Below, in pieces: positions 42,578 through 49,988 of a DNA stretch of 64,000 bases. Positions within the stretch are counted from its first letter, which is position 1. Every line of letters starts with the position of its first letter. The notes below the pieces were generated by a model. It was given only the letters and a program-made list of their open reading frames with translations, ran no database searches and was not told the origin of the DNA. The DNA is from Streptomyces sp. NBC_00620 (GTDB taxonomy: Bacteria; Actinomycetota; Actinomycetes; Streptomycetales; Streptomycetaceae): positions 1,674,001 through 1,738,000 of the forward strand of contig NZ_JAPENY010000001.1 in NCBI RefSeq assembly GCF_026341825.1. Direction: 5' to 3'. The position numbers and the translations under genes were made by a program.

Positions 42578-43858
42578 GTGCGTGTCGTATCCGTGCGTGC
42601 CAAGTGGCGTACGCCGCTGTGGGCAACGCAGGTCCTGTGCCTGCTGCTCGTCCTGACGGGCCTGGCGGTGCCGTCCGCCGCCGCGCAGGATCAGAAACGT
42701 CAGGACAGCTGGCGCATCGACCTGACGGGACCGGAGGCCGAGCGGGGCAACGTCGCCTCCCGTCCGGACGGGATCACCGTCGAGAACAGCAGAGCCCGGA
42801 CACCGTCTGTACGGGGCGCCTCCCACGCCGTCTACACCTCGCCCGGCAGAAGCCTCGGCCGCCAGCTCACGGCGTTCACCGTGCTGACCGAGGCGGAGCT
42901 CCCCACCGGCACGAAGGTGCAGACCGAGATCCGGGGCAGCAACCACCCGGGCACCTGGACGCAGTGGCGGACCATAGACGGCGCCGGCGCGGTCCGGCTG
43001 CCGCAGGCGGTCTCCCTCCTCCAGGTCCGGCTCACCCTGCTCGGCGTCCCCGGCGGTGCTTCACCCACCGTCCACGCCGTCACCGTCGCGGCCGCGGCCG
43101 AGCAGCCCGCGCCGCAGCAGACCCCGGAGAACGGCTTGTCGGCGGCCGCGTCCGGTCCCACCTACCGGCTGTTCGCCACCCGGGAGGGCCTCACCGGGCA
43201 GACCACCGCCAACGGCCATGTCATCCAGCCCCGCGACCACTTCGTGGCCCTGCCCTCGCGACGGATGCTGGCGGTCAACGGCGGACACGAGTACCAGGTG
43301 CGGCTGTGCTACCAGGGGCGTTGCGAGACCGCGCCCGTGTGGGACGTAGGCCCGTGGAACACCCGCGACGACTACTGGAACCCGCCCGCGCAGCGGGAGA
43401 TGTGGCGCGATCTGCCGCAGGGCACCCCCGAGGCTCAGGCGGCGTACCAAAACGGCTACAACGGCGGGCTCGACGAGTTCGGCCGACGAGCGGCGAATCC
43501 GGCCGGCATCGACGTCGCGGACGGCACCTTCTGGGACGGCCTCGGTATGACCGACAACGGCTGGGTGGACGTCACCTTCATGCCGGACAGCGGTGGTGGT
43601 GGTTCGGCGACGGTGACGGCGTGGGCGGAGGCCAATGTCCGTTCGTGTGCGTCGACTTCGTGTGAGGCCAAGAGCAAGGTGTACCCGGGTGAGTCCTACC
43701 CGGCGGAGTGCTGGGTGGTCGGTCAGAGCGTGACCGCCGAGGGTGTCACCAACGACAAGTGGGTCCGTCTGCCGCTGAATGCGGGCGGCGTCGGCTACGT
43801 CAGCGGTATCTACCTCAAGGGCGACGAGACCGGCGGCGTCACCACACGCTGCCCCTGA
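42578..43858 (+). CDS. secreted protein with double-psi-barrel-like region and C-terminal SH3-like domain
   Basis: 426 residues. Signal peptide (LWATQVLCLLLVLTGLAVPS-A-A-A). An N-terminal domain of about 150 residues (SWRIDLTGPEAERGNVASRP, VYTSPGRSLGRQLTAFTVLT) looks like a carbohydrate-binding beta sandwich; a middle domain (LFATREGLTGQTTANGHVIQ, CYQGRCETAPVWDVGPWNTR) resembles a double-psi beta-barrel fold as in expansins and RlpA. The last 86 residues are identical to the SH3-like domain of the M23 peptidase. GTG start, AAGGGGG upstream. Likely a secreted wall-binding protein; enzymatic activity not shown. Confidence 0.82.
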   Translation: MRVVSVRAKWRTPLWATQVLCLLLVLTGLAVPSAAAQDQKRQDSWRIDLTGPEAERGNVASRPDGITVENSRARTPSVRGASHAVYTSPGRSLGRQLTAFTVLTEAELPTGTKVQTEIRGSNHPGTWTQWRTIDGAGAVRLPQAVSLLQVRLTLLGVPGGASPTVHAVTVAAAAEQPAPQQTPENGLSAAASGPTYRLFATREGLTGQTTANGHVIQPRDHFVALPSRRMLAVNGGHEYQVRLCYQGRCETAPVWDVGPWNTRDDYWNPPAQREMWRDLPQGTPEAQAAYQNGYNGGLDEFGRRAANPAGIDVADGTFWDGLGMTDNGWVDVTFMPDSGGGGSATVTAWAEANVRSCASTSCEAKSKVYPGESYPAECWVVGQSVTAEGVTNDKWVRLPLNAGGVGYVSGIYLKGDETGGVTTRCP

Positions 43859-43872
43859 CACCGCCCCGCGGC
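43590..43872 (+). repeat. right arm of the 283-bp inverted repeat
   Basis: Reverse complement of 41532-41814 with a single mismatch (at about 43768 versus 41636). It begins inside the Gly-linker codons, covers the whole SH3-like domain and ends 14 bases past the stop. The outer boundary coincides with the loss of similarity between the two terminator regions. Confidence 0.92.
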
Positions 43873-43886
43873 AAGGGACCGGGAAT

Positions 43887-43927
43887 CCGGTTGGTGGGCC
43901 GGCGCCTTCCGTCGGCCCACCAACCGG
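43887..43927. terminator. bidirectional terminator
   Basis: CCGGTTGGTGGGCCG (43887-43901) pairs perfectly with CGGCCCACCAACCGG (43913-43927), 15-bp stem and 11-base loop, between the convergent secreted-protein and FAH-family genes. Confidence 0.85.
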
Positions 43928-43933
43928 ACACGT

Positions 43934-44878
43934 TCAGTGTCTGTGACGGGCGCGGGGTACGGGTACGGGCGGCATCCCTTCGACCACGGTGTTGCTGATG
44001 CTTCCGATGCCCTGGACGGTCATGGTGACCGTGTCTCCGGGAGCGAGCGGTGGCGGTTCCGGGACCAGGTGGCGGCCCCAGAGTTCGGCCAGACAGCCGC
44101 CGTTGCCGCAGGTGCCGGAGCCCAGGACGTCGCCGGGGCGGACCCAGGTGCCGCGGGAGGCGTAGGCCGTCATCTCCTCGAAGGTCCATGCCATGTCGGC
44201 GAGGCTGTCCTGGCCGACGGTCTCGCCGTTGACCTCGACGGTGAGGTGGAGGTCGAGGAAGCCGTCGGCCGTGCGGTGGGGTTCGAGTTCGTCGGCAGTG
44301 ACCAGCCAGGGGCCGAGGGTGGTGGCGGAGTCCTTGCCCTTGGCCGGGCCCAGTCCGACTCTCATCTCGCGGCCCTGCAGGTCGCGGGCGGACCAGTCGT
44401 TGAGGATCGTGTAGCCGATGATGTGCTCGCGGGCCTGCGCCGGACTGAGGTTGCGGCCCGACTTGCCGATGACCGCGGCTACTTCCAGTTCGAAGTCGAA
44501 GCGTTCGCAGCCGGGCGGGACGGGCACGTCGTCGTGGGCGCCGACCACCGCGTAGGGATTGCTGAAGTAGAACGTGGGCGCCTGGTACCACTCTTCGGGG
44601 ACGGTGTCGCCGTGTCCCCGCGCCATACCCTCCACATGACGCTCGAAGGTCAAGAAGTCCCGCACCGTGGGCGGCTGCAGAGGGGGCAGCAGTCGTACGT
44701 CGGCCAGGGGCAGGGGCGATGTCCCGGCCAGGGCGTCCGCAGCTGCCGTGCGCAACATGTCCTCTCCCGCCTTGATGAACTCCTGTAGTTCCGCAGGGAC
44801 TTCGAAGGGGTGGACCTTGTCGTCCACCACGACTCCCGACTGCCGTCGGCCGCCGTACAGGAAGGTCGCGAACCTCAT
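43934..44878 (-). CDS. fumarylacetoacetate hydrolase-family protein
   Basis: 314 residues. FAH fold signature: VRDFLTFERHVEGM, FYFSNPYAVVGAHDD, the metal-binding FDFELEVAAVIGKSGRNLSP and YTILNDWSARDLQGREM, and GDVLGSGTCGNGGC near the end. The family hydrolyses C-C bonds in acylpyruvates or ring-cleavage products, using Mg2+. ATG at 44878 overlaps the MFS stop (44875-44878, ATGA), so it is the last gene of a TetR-regulated catabolic or efflux operon. Confidence 0.88.
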   Translation of the reverse strand: MRFATFLYGGRRQSGVVVDDKVHPFEVPAELQEFIKAGEDMLRTAAADALAGTSPLPLADVRLLPPLQPPTVRDFLTFERHVEGMARGHGDTVPEEWYQAPTFYFSNPYAVVGAHDDVPVPPGCERFDFELEVAAVIGKSGRNLSPAQAREHIIGYTILNDWSARDLQGREMRVGLGPAKGKDSATTLGPWLVTADELEPHRTADGFLDLHLTVEVNGETVGQDSLADMAWTFEEMTAYASRGTWVRPGDVLGSGTCGNGGCLAELWGRHLVPEPPPLAPGDTVTMTVQGIGSISNTVVEGMPPVPVPRARHRH

Positions 44879-46461
44879 GACCGGCTCCCTTCCAGCTGGG
44901 CGGCGGCGCGCGGCCTCACGCCCAGGAATACGGCGGCGATGACGGCGGCGGTCACGCAGGCGCCGGCGGTGAGCAGGAGGACATCGGCGTATCCGTCCGC
45001 CAGGGCCCGTTCGGTGAGCGGGGCGAGCTTGGCGCTGAGTGGGCCCAGGTCGGCGGTGTGCAGCGCGAGCGGGCCGCCTCCCTCGAGAACGGCCGTGGCC
45101 GTGCCGTGTTCGGCGGGGGTGAGGGCCGCCGCACCGAGGCTGCCGGTCAGCTGGTCGGTGGCCACGGCGAGGGCGACCGCGCCCACGACCGCGGGGCCGA
45201 GGGTCTGGCCGAGGTCGCGAACCAGGCTGGTCGTCGCGGCGGCCATGCCGGTGAGATGGGGCGCCACGACGTTGACCGCGGCGGCGGTGATGGCGGCGAC
45301 GACCAGTCCGAAGCCGACGCCGTTGAGAACAAGTGGCCCCAGCAGGGCGGGAATTCCGGTCTCGTGCACCGGCACGGCACGCAGCCACAGCTGGGCGACG
45401 GCCAGCGAGACGAAGCCGGTGACCAGCATCGGACCCGGCCCCACCCGCTGGAGCAGGCGGACAAGGAGCGGCCAGATGAGCGGGGTGACGGCCTGGATGA
45501 TCAGGAACGGCACCGCGGCCCGCAGCGGGCTCTGGTGCTGGATGACACCGAGCCGGATGCTCAGGTCGTACGCGCCGCCCAGGAAGCCGAACATGCCGAT
45601 CACCGCCATGGCGGCCGAGGCCGAGAACGCCCGATTGCGGAACAGCTCCAGGCGCAGCATCGGAGACTTGCTCCGCGACTCGGCCGCGATGAACGCCCCC
45701 AGCATCACCGCGGCGAGGACGAAGGAGCCGACGACCGTCACCGACCCCCAGCCGTCGGTGGGGCCCTGGATGATGCCGTAGAGCAGGGCCAGCAGGGCGA
45801 GGGCGATGGTGATCTGGCCCGGCCAGTCCAGTGAGCGGCCTTCGGGTGCGCTGGACTCGGTGGTCAGCCGCCAGGCCGCGAACGCGGTGGCGAGCGCCAG
45901 GACGCCGGTGGCCGCGAACGCCCAGTGGAACGAGGTGTGTTCGACGACCGCCCCGGACAGCAGCGGGGCTATGAGGGCGCCCAGGGACAGTGCGGTGGTC
46001 CAGGAGGCCAGGCCCCGGGCGCGGGCCGCCGGTGTCGGGGTCCCGGCGATGATCACGGCGAGGGAGGCGGGGAAGAGGGCCGCGGCGCCGATGCCGGACA
46101 GCGCCTGGCCGGTGATCAGCTGCGCCGCCGAGTCGGCGGTGGCGGAGACCAGATAGCCGACCGCCGCCAGCAGGGCGCCGCCCACCAGGAGTTTCTTGCG
46201 GCCGTACAGGTCACCGACGACACCGAAGGTCAGCGCCAGGACCGCGGCGGGGACGAGGAACGCGTCGCTGATCCAGGTGAGTTCGGCGCCGGAGGTCCCC
46301 AGGGAGCGCTGGATGACACCGTTGATCGCGGCGGGCAGGACGAGGCCGATCTGGGCGAGGCAGACGGCCAGGCATCCGGCGATGAGGGTGCCCGGACGCA
46401 GGACGGCCGGCGCGCTGGAAGGGGCGGCGGCGGGTGGGTCGTAGGCGGGGCTGGAGACCAT
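44875..46461 (-). CDS. MFS transporter, DHA2-type (14 membrane helices)
   Basis: 528 residues with about 14 hydrophobic helices. VVGDLYGRKKLLVGGALLAA is the MFS motif A, and the LISWxSDAFLV-like opening (ELTWISDAFLVPAAVLALTF) and ALSGIGAAALFPASLAVIIA are usual in drug:H+ antiporters. ATG at 46461 has AAGGAGGAG upstream; an earlier ATG (46488) does not. It should export a small molecule, maybe the substrate or product handled by the flanking hydrolases. Second gene of the operon that begins with the metallo-hydrolase. Confidence 0.9.
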   Translation of the reverse strand: MVSSPAYDPPAAAPSSAPAVLRPGTLIAGCLAVCLAQIGLVLPAAINGVIQRSLGTSGAELTWISDAFLVPAAVLALTFGVVGDLYGRKKLLVGGALLAAVGYLVSATADSAAQLITGQALSGIGAAALFPASLAVIIAGTPTPAARARGLASWTTALSLGALIAPLLSGAVVEHTSFHWAFAATGVLALATAFAAWRLTTESSAPEGRSLDWPGQITIALALLALLYGIIQGPTDGWGSVTVVGSFVLAAVMLGAFIAAESRSKSPMLRLELFRNRAFSASAAMAVIGMFGFLGGAYDLSIRLGVIQHQSPLRAAVPFLIIQAVTPLIWPLLVRLLQRVGPGPMLVTGFVSLAVAQLWLRAVPVHETGIPALLGPLVLNGVGFGLVVAAITAAAVNVVAPHLTGMAAATTSLVRDLGQTLGPAVVGAVALAVATDQLTGSLGAAALTPAEHGTATAVLEGGGPLALHTADLGPLSAKLAPLTERALADGYADVLLLTAGACVTAAVIAAVFLGVRPRAAAQLEGSRS

Positions 46462-46517
46462 GTCTCCTCCTTGCTGGGTGCGGGTCATGGCCGAGGGGAA
46501 GCGGCCACGGAGGCGGC

Positions 46518-47453
46518 TCAGGGGTGGGCGAGGCAGGCCATGCGGCCGAAGAGCTGGGGGCCGTCGAGCGGGGGCAGGCCGGGGTCGAGTTCGCGGTAGA
46601 CCGTGTAGACGTTGACCGCGAGGCGTTCGCTTTCATCGAGGCCGGCGAAGGGGCCGAGGCGGATGTCCCGTGCCGCGTCCGCGGCCGGCATTCCGGCGGT
46701 GAAGCGGGCGGTGGCCTCTTCATGGACGTACGAGAGGTAGTCGCGGACGGTCCGGACGGCCGCCTTGGTGGTGACCGGGCCGTGTCCGGGCACGACGGTG
46801 TCCACGTCGAGGCCCAGCAGCAGGTCGCAGGCGGCGAGCCCGCCCGCGAACGGGCCGTGCCATACGAGGGGGGTGGCGCCGACGAAGACGATGTCACCGG
46901 TGTAGACGGTCCGCGCGCTCGGGACATGGACGATCGTGTCCCCGGCGCTGTGCGCGGCTCCCACGTCGATCAGCCGGACCTCCGTCCCGCCGATGTCCAG
47001 GACCGTCTCGCCTTCGAAAACCCGGTTCGGGAGGACGGGTCGGACATCGCGGTAGTCGAAGCGGGCGAAGATCCGGCGGGCGAACCGTCCGGCGTCGCTG
47101 TCCTCGGCCAGCAGCGCCCGCACCTCGGCCGGGCCCGCCTGCCGCATGTCGGTCAGCGATCCGCGGGCCGCGATGATCTCGGCGTGGGCCACGAGCTGGT
47201 TGCCGAACCAGTGATCGCCGTTGCCGTGGGTGTTGACCACGGTCGAGATGGGCGCGGTGTCGGTCAGCGGCGCAAGGCCGGCCAGCATGGCCCCGGTCAG
47301 GTGCAGGTCGAAGAGGGTGTCGACGAGCAGGGACTCGCCGCGGCCGGTGACCAGTCCGGCGTTGCTCATTCCCCAGCCGCCGGCGCTCGGGATCCACGCA
47401 TGACAGCCACGGCCGAGATCGACCGGGCGGAGGGGAGAAACCAGGGAAGCCAC
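46518..47453 (-). CDS. MBL-fold metallo-hydrolase
   Basis: 311 residues. The metal-binding motif reads NTHGNGDHWFGNQLV, that is HxNxDH with Asn at the usual middle His, a variant of some MBL proteins. Further ligands: the His in VGAAHSAGDTIV, Asp in VYTGDIVFVGATPL and His in VVPGHGPVTT. So most ligands of the fold remain. GTG at 47453 follows GGAGG; starts upstream would lie inside the operator. First gene of the MBL-MFS-FAH operon, divergent from a TetR gene. Confidence 0.88.
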   Translation of the reverse strand: MASLVSPLRPVDLGRGCHAWIPSAGGWGMSNAGLVTGRGESLLVDTLFDLHLTGAMLAGLAPLTDTAPISTVVNTHGNGDHWFGNQLVAHAEIIAARGSLTDMRQAGPAEVRALLAEDSDAGRFARRIFARFDYRDVRPVLPNRVFEGETVLDIGGTEVRLIDVGAAHSAGDTIVHVPSARTVYTGDIVFVGATPLVWHGPFAGGLAACDLLLGLDVDTVVPGHGPVTTKAAVRTVRDYLSYVHEEATARFTAGMPAADAARDIRLGPFAGLDESERLAVNVYTVYRELDPGLPPLDGPQLFGRMACLAHP

Positions 47454-47469
47454 GCTGCCTCCAGTGCAA

Positions 47470-47509
47470 GACTTGAGTCCATTGATGGACTCAAGTCCAC
47501 CAATGGACT
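47470..47509. promoter_or_regulatory. large palindromic operator for the divergent TetR/MBL genes
   Basis: GACTTGAGTCCAT (47470-47482), TG, ATGGACTCAAGTC (47485-47497) is a perfect 13+13 palindrome with a 2-base spacer. It overlaps a second inverted repeat AGTCCA (47494-47499) - TGGACT (47504-47509). It lies 17 bases upstream of the metallo-hydrolase GTG and 65 bases before the TetR ATG. An AT-rich stretch (TGCAATGTAAATAG) follows and may be the TetR promoter. Confidence 0.85.
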
Positions 47510-47573
47510 GCAATGTAAATAGGAGGGGTCGGGCGGGTCAAGACCCGTGCACGCCCGTGCTGTACTGGGGGCC

Positions 47574-48230
47574 ATGCAGATCCCGGAGGCAGGAGCCACA
47601 GCCGCAGCGGACACCCGGCCCACCGGACGCCGCGAGCGCAAGCGCCGGCAGGTGCGCGATCAGCTCTACGCCGCCGCGCTGGACCTGTTCGTCACCCAGG
47701 GCTACGAGACGACGACCATGGAGCAGATCGCGGAGGCCGCCGACGTGGCCCGGGCCACCGTCTTCAACCACTTCTCCCAGAAGGTCGGCTTCCTGGAGGA
47801 GTGGGGCGCCCGGCGGCGGGCGCGGGTCGCGGAGATCCTCGGCTCGTCGCAGCTGGAGGACCTGTCGACGGGCGACCAACTGCGCCGCTACCTACGGGAG
47901 ATGGCCGAGCTCAATATCGCCTCCCGGCCGGAGACCACCGTCCTGATGGACGCCGGCGCCCGGGTCGGCAGCCTCCTGCACGACCGGTCCCTGGAGATCG
48001 AACTGGCGAAGATCGCCGAGCGGGGACGGCAGCGCGGCGAGCTCCGGACAGGTGTCGACGCCGACCAGGTCGGCGCCATGCTGGCCGCCAGCTACTTCTC
48101 CACGGTCCTGCGCTGGATCCGGGTGGAACCCGCCCCCTTCGACCTGCGCGACCGGCTCGACGGGGCCCTCGACGTCATCCTGCTCGGCATTCTCGACCGG
48201 GAAGGGGAGGGCGTACCTTCCGGCCGCTGA
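47574..48230 (+). CDS. TetR/AcrR-family transcriptional regulator
   Basis: 218 residues. HTH: RRERKRRQVRDQLYAAALDL then TTTMEQIAEAADVARATVFN and HFSQKVGFLEEW. The C-terminal ligand domain has MAELNIASRPETTVLMDAGA and AMLAASYFSTVLRWIR. ATG at 47574 with GGGGG upstream; a GTG at 47547 is possible. The divergent layout with a perfect palindrome between it and the MBL-MFS-FAH operon makes it the probable repressor of that operon and of itself. Confidence 0.9.
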   Translation: MQIPEAGATAAADTRPTGRRERKRRQVRDQLYAAALDLFVTQGYETTTMEQIAEAADVARATVFNHFSQKVGFLEEWGARRRARVAEILGSSQLEDLSTGDQLRRYLREMAELNIASRPETTVLMDAGARVGSLLHDRSLEIELAKIAERGRQRGELRTGVDADQVGAMLAASYFSTVLRWIRVEPAPFDLRDRLDGALDVILLGILDREGEGVPSGR

Positions 48231-48390
48231 ACCGGGCCGGCAGATGGTGCGCGGGATGCGACCTCGGTCGTAGTCCGCCCTCTATCTCCGGATACAGACC
48301 GTCGGTGCGGAGATCAGGTTCTGAGCCGATGTGCCGGGGTGGCCGTTCTTCGAGGATTGAAGAAATCCTCCGCCACCTCAGGAGTCTGTG

Positions 48391-49308
48391 ATGAGCACCA
48401 AGACAGGGCCACAGCGATACCCCGCCGCAAGCCGTGCGAACTGGTACCAGGACGATTTCGGCGGCGACCCGATGCAGGTCGACGTCGTCGTCCTGCACAC
48501 CACGGAAGGTTCCAGCCTGCCCGGATACGGCGGCGGTTCCTCCGCACCGAACCTGACGGCGGTCCCCGACCTCGGGGCCAAGAAGCTGAAGTGGTACCAG
48601 CACTTCGACATAGAGACCTCCTCCAGAGCGCTGGTCAATCTGCGGGGCGGCGTCGAGACGAACACCATGAACGTGTGCCAGGTCGAGCTGGTCGGCACCT
48701 GCGACCCGGCGACGCACGCGAAGTGGAACGCCGCGGGCCGGGCGCACATCTACTGGCCGGACGCGCCCGACTGGGCACTGCAGGGCGTCGCCCGCTTCCT
48801 GGCCTGGATGCACGAGGAGCACGGCGTACCGCTGTCCGGCCCGAAGTCGTGGCCCGCGTACCCCACTTCGTACGCGAACCGCGCAGGCCAGCGGCTGAAG
48901 GCCGCGCAGTGGACGGACTTCAAGGGAGTGTGCGGGCACATGCACGTGCCCGAGAACGTCCATGGCGACCCCGGCGCGATCGACTTCGCCAGGCTCCTCA
49001 AGCACGCGAAGGCGGACCTGGATCTGGGCGACGACACCCCGGAACCGACCACACCCGCCAAGCCGAAGGTCCCCGCGTTCCCGGGACGCAAGCACTTCGT
49101 GGCCGGGGCGTCGAACGCGTACGTCCTGCAGCTCGGCAAGCAGTTGGTGAAGCGCGGCTTCGGCGACCACTACAAGGTCGGCCCCAGCAGGACCTGGGGC
49201 GAGGCGGACCGGCTGAACGTGCGGGACTTCCAGAAGTCACGGAAGGAACTGCGCGGCGACGCCGACGGCACCCCGGGACCGCTGACCTGGCGCCTCCTGT
49301 TTTCCTGA
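48391..49308 (+). CDS. phage-like N-acetylmuramoyl-L-alanine amidase (endolysin type) with C-terminal peptidoglycan-binding domain
   Basis: 305 residues without a signal peptide. The first 200 residues are an amidase-2/PGRP-like domain: VVVLHTTEGSSLPGYGGGSS with the first zinc His, FDIETSSRALVNLRGGVETN, TMNVCQVELVGTCDP, GVCGHMHVPENVHGDPGAID with the C-terminal His ligands. A Thr/Pro linker joins a peptidoglycan-binding domain (TWGEADRLNVRDFQKSRKEL, GTPGPLTWRLLF). This design, together with missing export signal, is that of actinophage endolysins. ATG at 48391 has AGGAG upstream. No holin or other phage gene is seen next to it. Confidence 0.88.
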   Translation: MSTKTGPQRYPAASRANWYQDDFGGDPMQVDVVVLHTTEGSSLPGYGGGSSAPNLTAVPDLGAKKLKWYQHFDIETSSRALVNLRGGVETNTMNVCQVELVGTCDPATHAKWNAAGRAHIYWPDAPDWALQGVARFLAWMHEEHGVPLSGPKSWPAYPTSYANRAGQRLKAAQWTDFKGVCGHMHVPENVHGDPGAIDFARLLKHAKADLDLGDDTPEPTTPAKPKVPAFPGRKHFVAGASNAYVLQLGKQLVKRGFGDHYKVGPSRTWGEADRLNVRDFQKSRKELRGDADGTPGPLTWRLLFS

Positions 49309-49331
49309 GACCAAGGGGTACGGAGTCCAAG

Positions 49332-49988
49332 TCACCCGGCGGGCGCGCCCCTTGGGCGGATGAGGCCGCTCTCGTACGCCAGGATCGTCGCCTGCACCCG
49401 GTCCCGCAGCCCCAGCTTGGTGAGCAGGGCGTTGACGTGGGTTTTGACGGTTCCGGTGGTCACGCCCAGGGTGGCCGCGATCTCCGCGTTGGCGAGGCCC
49501 GAGGCGATGTGGAGCAGCACTTCCCGTTCGCGCGGGGTGAGTTGGCCGAGGGCGCCGGTTACGGCGGGCGGCGGGGGCGCGCCCTGGGCGAAGGTGTCGA
49601 TCAGGCGGCGGGTGACGGCCGGGGCGAGGATGCCCTCGCCGGAGGCGACGACGCGCAGCGCGGTCAGGAGCTCCTCGGGCTGGGCGTCCTTGAGCAGGAA
49701 GCCCGAGGCGCCGGCCCGCAGCGCCTCGTACACGTAGGCGTCGAGGTCGAAGGTGGTGAGCACCAGAACGCGGGGGCCCGTCTCCAGCGCGGTGATGAAA
49801 CGGGTCGCGGTCAGGCCGTCCATGCCCGGCATCCGGATGTCCATCAGGACCAGGTCGGGCGCCTCGCGGGTGGCGAGCTGCACGGCGCTCGCACCGTCGC
49901 CGGCTTCGCCGACCACGGTCATGTCGGGTTCGGCGTCGACGATGGCGGCGAATCCGGCGCGGACCACTGCCTGGTCGTCGACGACCAT
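49332..49988 (-). CDS. NarL/LuxR-family response regulator
   Basis: 218 residues. Receiver with MVVDDQAVVRAGFAAIV acidic pair, phospho-Asp in LVLMDIRMPGMDG, Thr in VLVLTTFDLD and Lys in GFLLKDAQPEEL. The LuxR HTH reads LTPREREVLLHIASGLANAE then IAATLGVTTGTVKTHVNALL. The ATG at 49988 overlaps the kinase TGA; the preceding GTG (49991) is an alternative. It is a paralogue of the regulator at 63205-63888. It should be phosphorylated by the upstream double kinase. Confidence 0.93.
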   Translation of the reverse strand: MVVDDQAVVRAGFAAIVDAEPDMTVVGEAGDGASAVQLATREAPDLVLMDIRMPGMDGLTATRFITALETGPRVLVLTTFDLDAYVYEALRAGASGFLLKDAQPEELLTALRVVASGEGILAPAVTRRLIDTFAQGAPPPPAVTGALGQLTPREREVLLHIASGLANAEIAATLGVTTGTVKTHVNALLTKLGLRDRVQATILAYESGLIRPRGAPAG

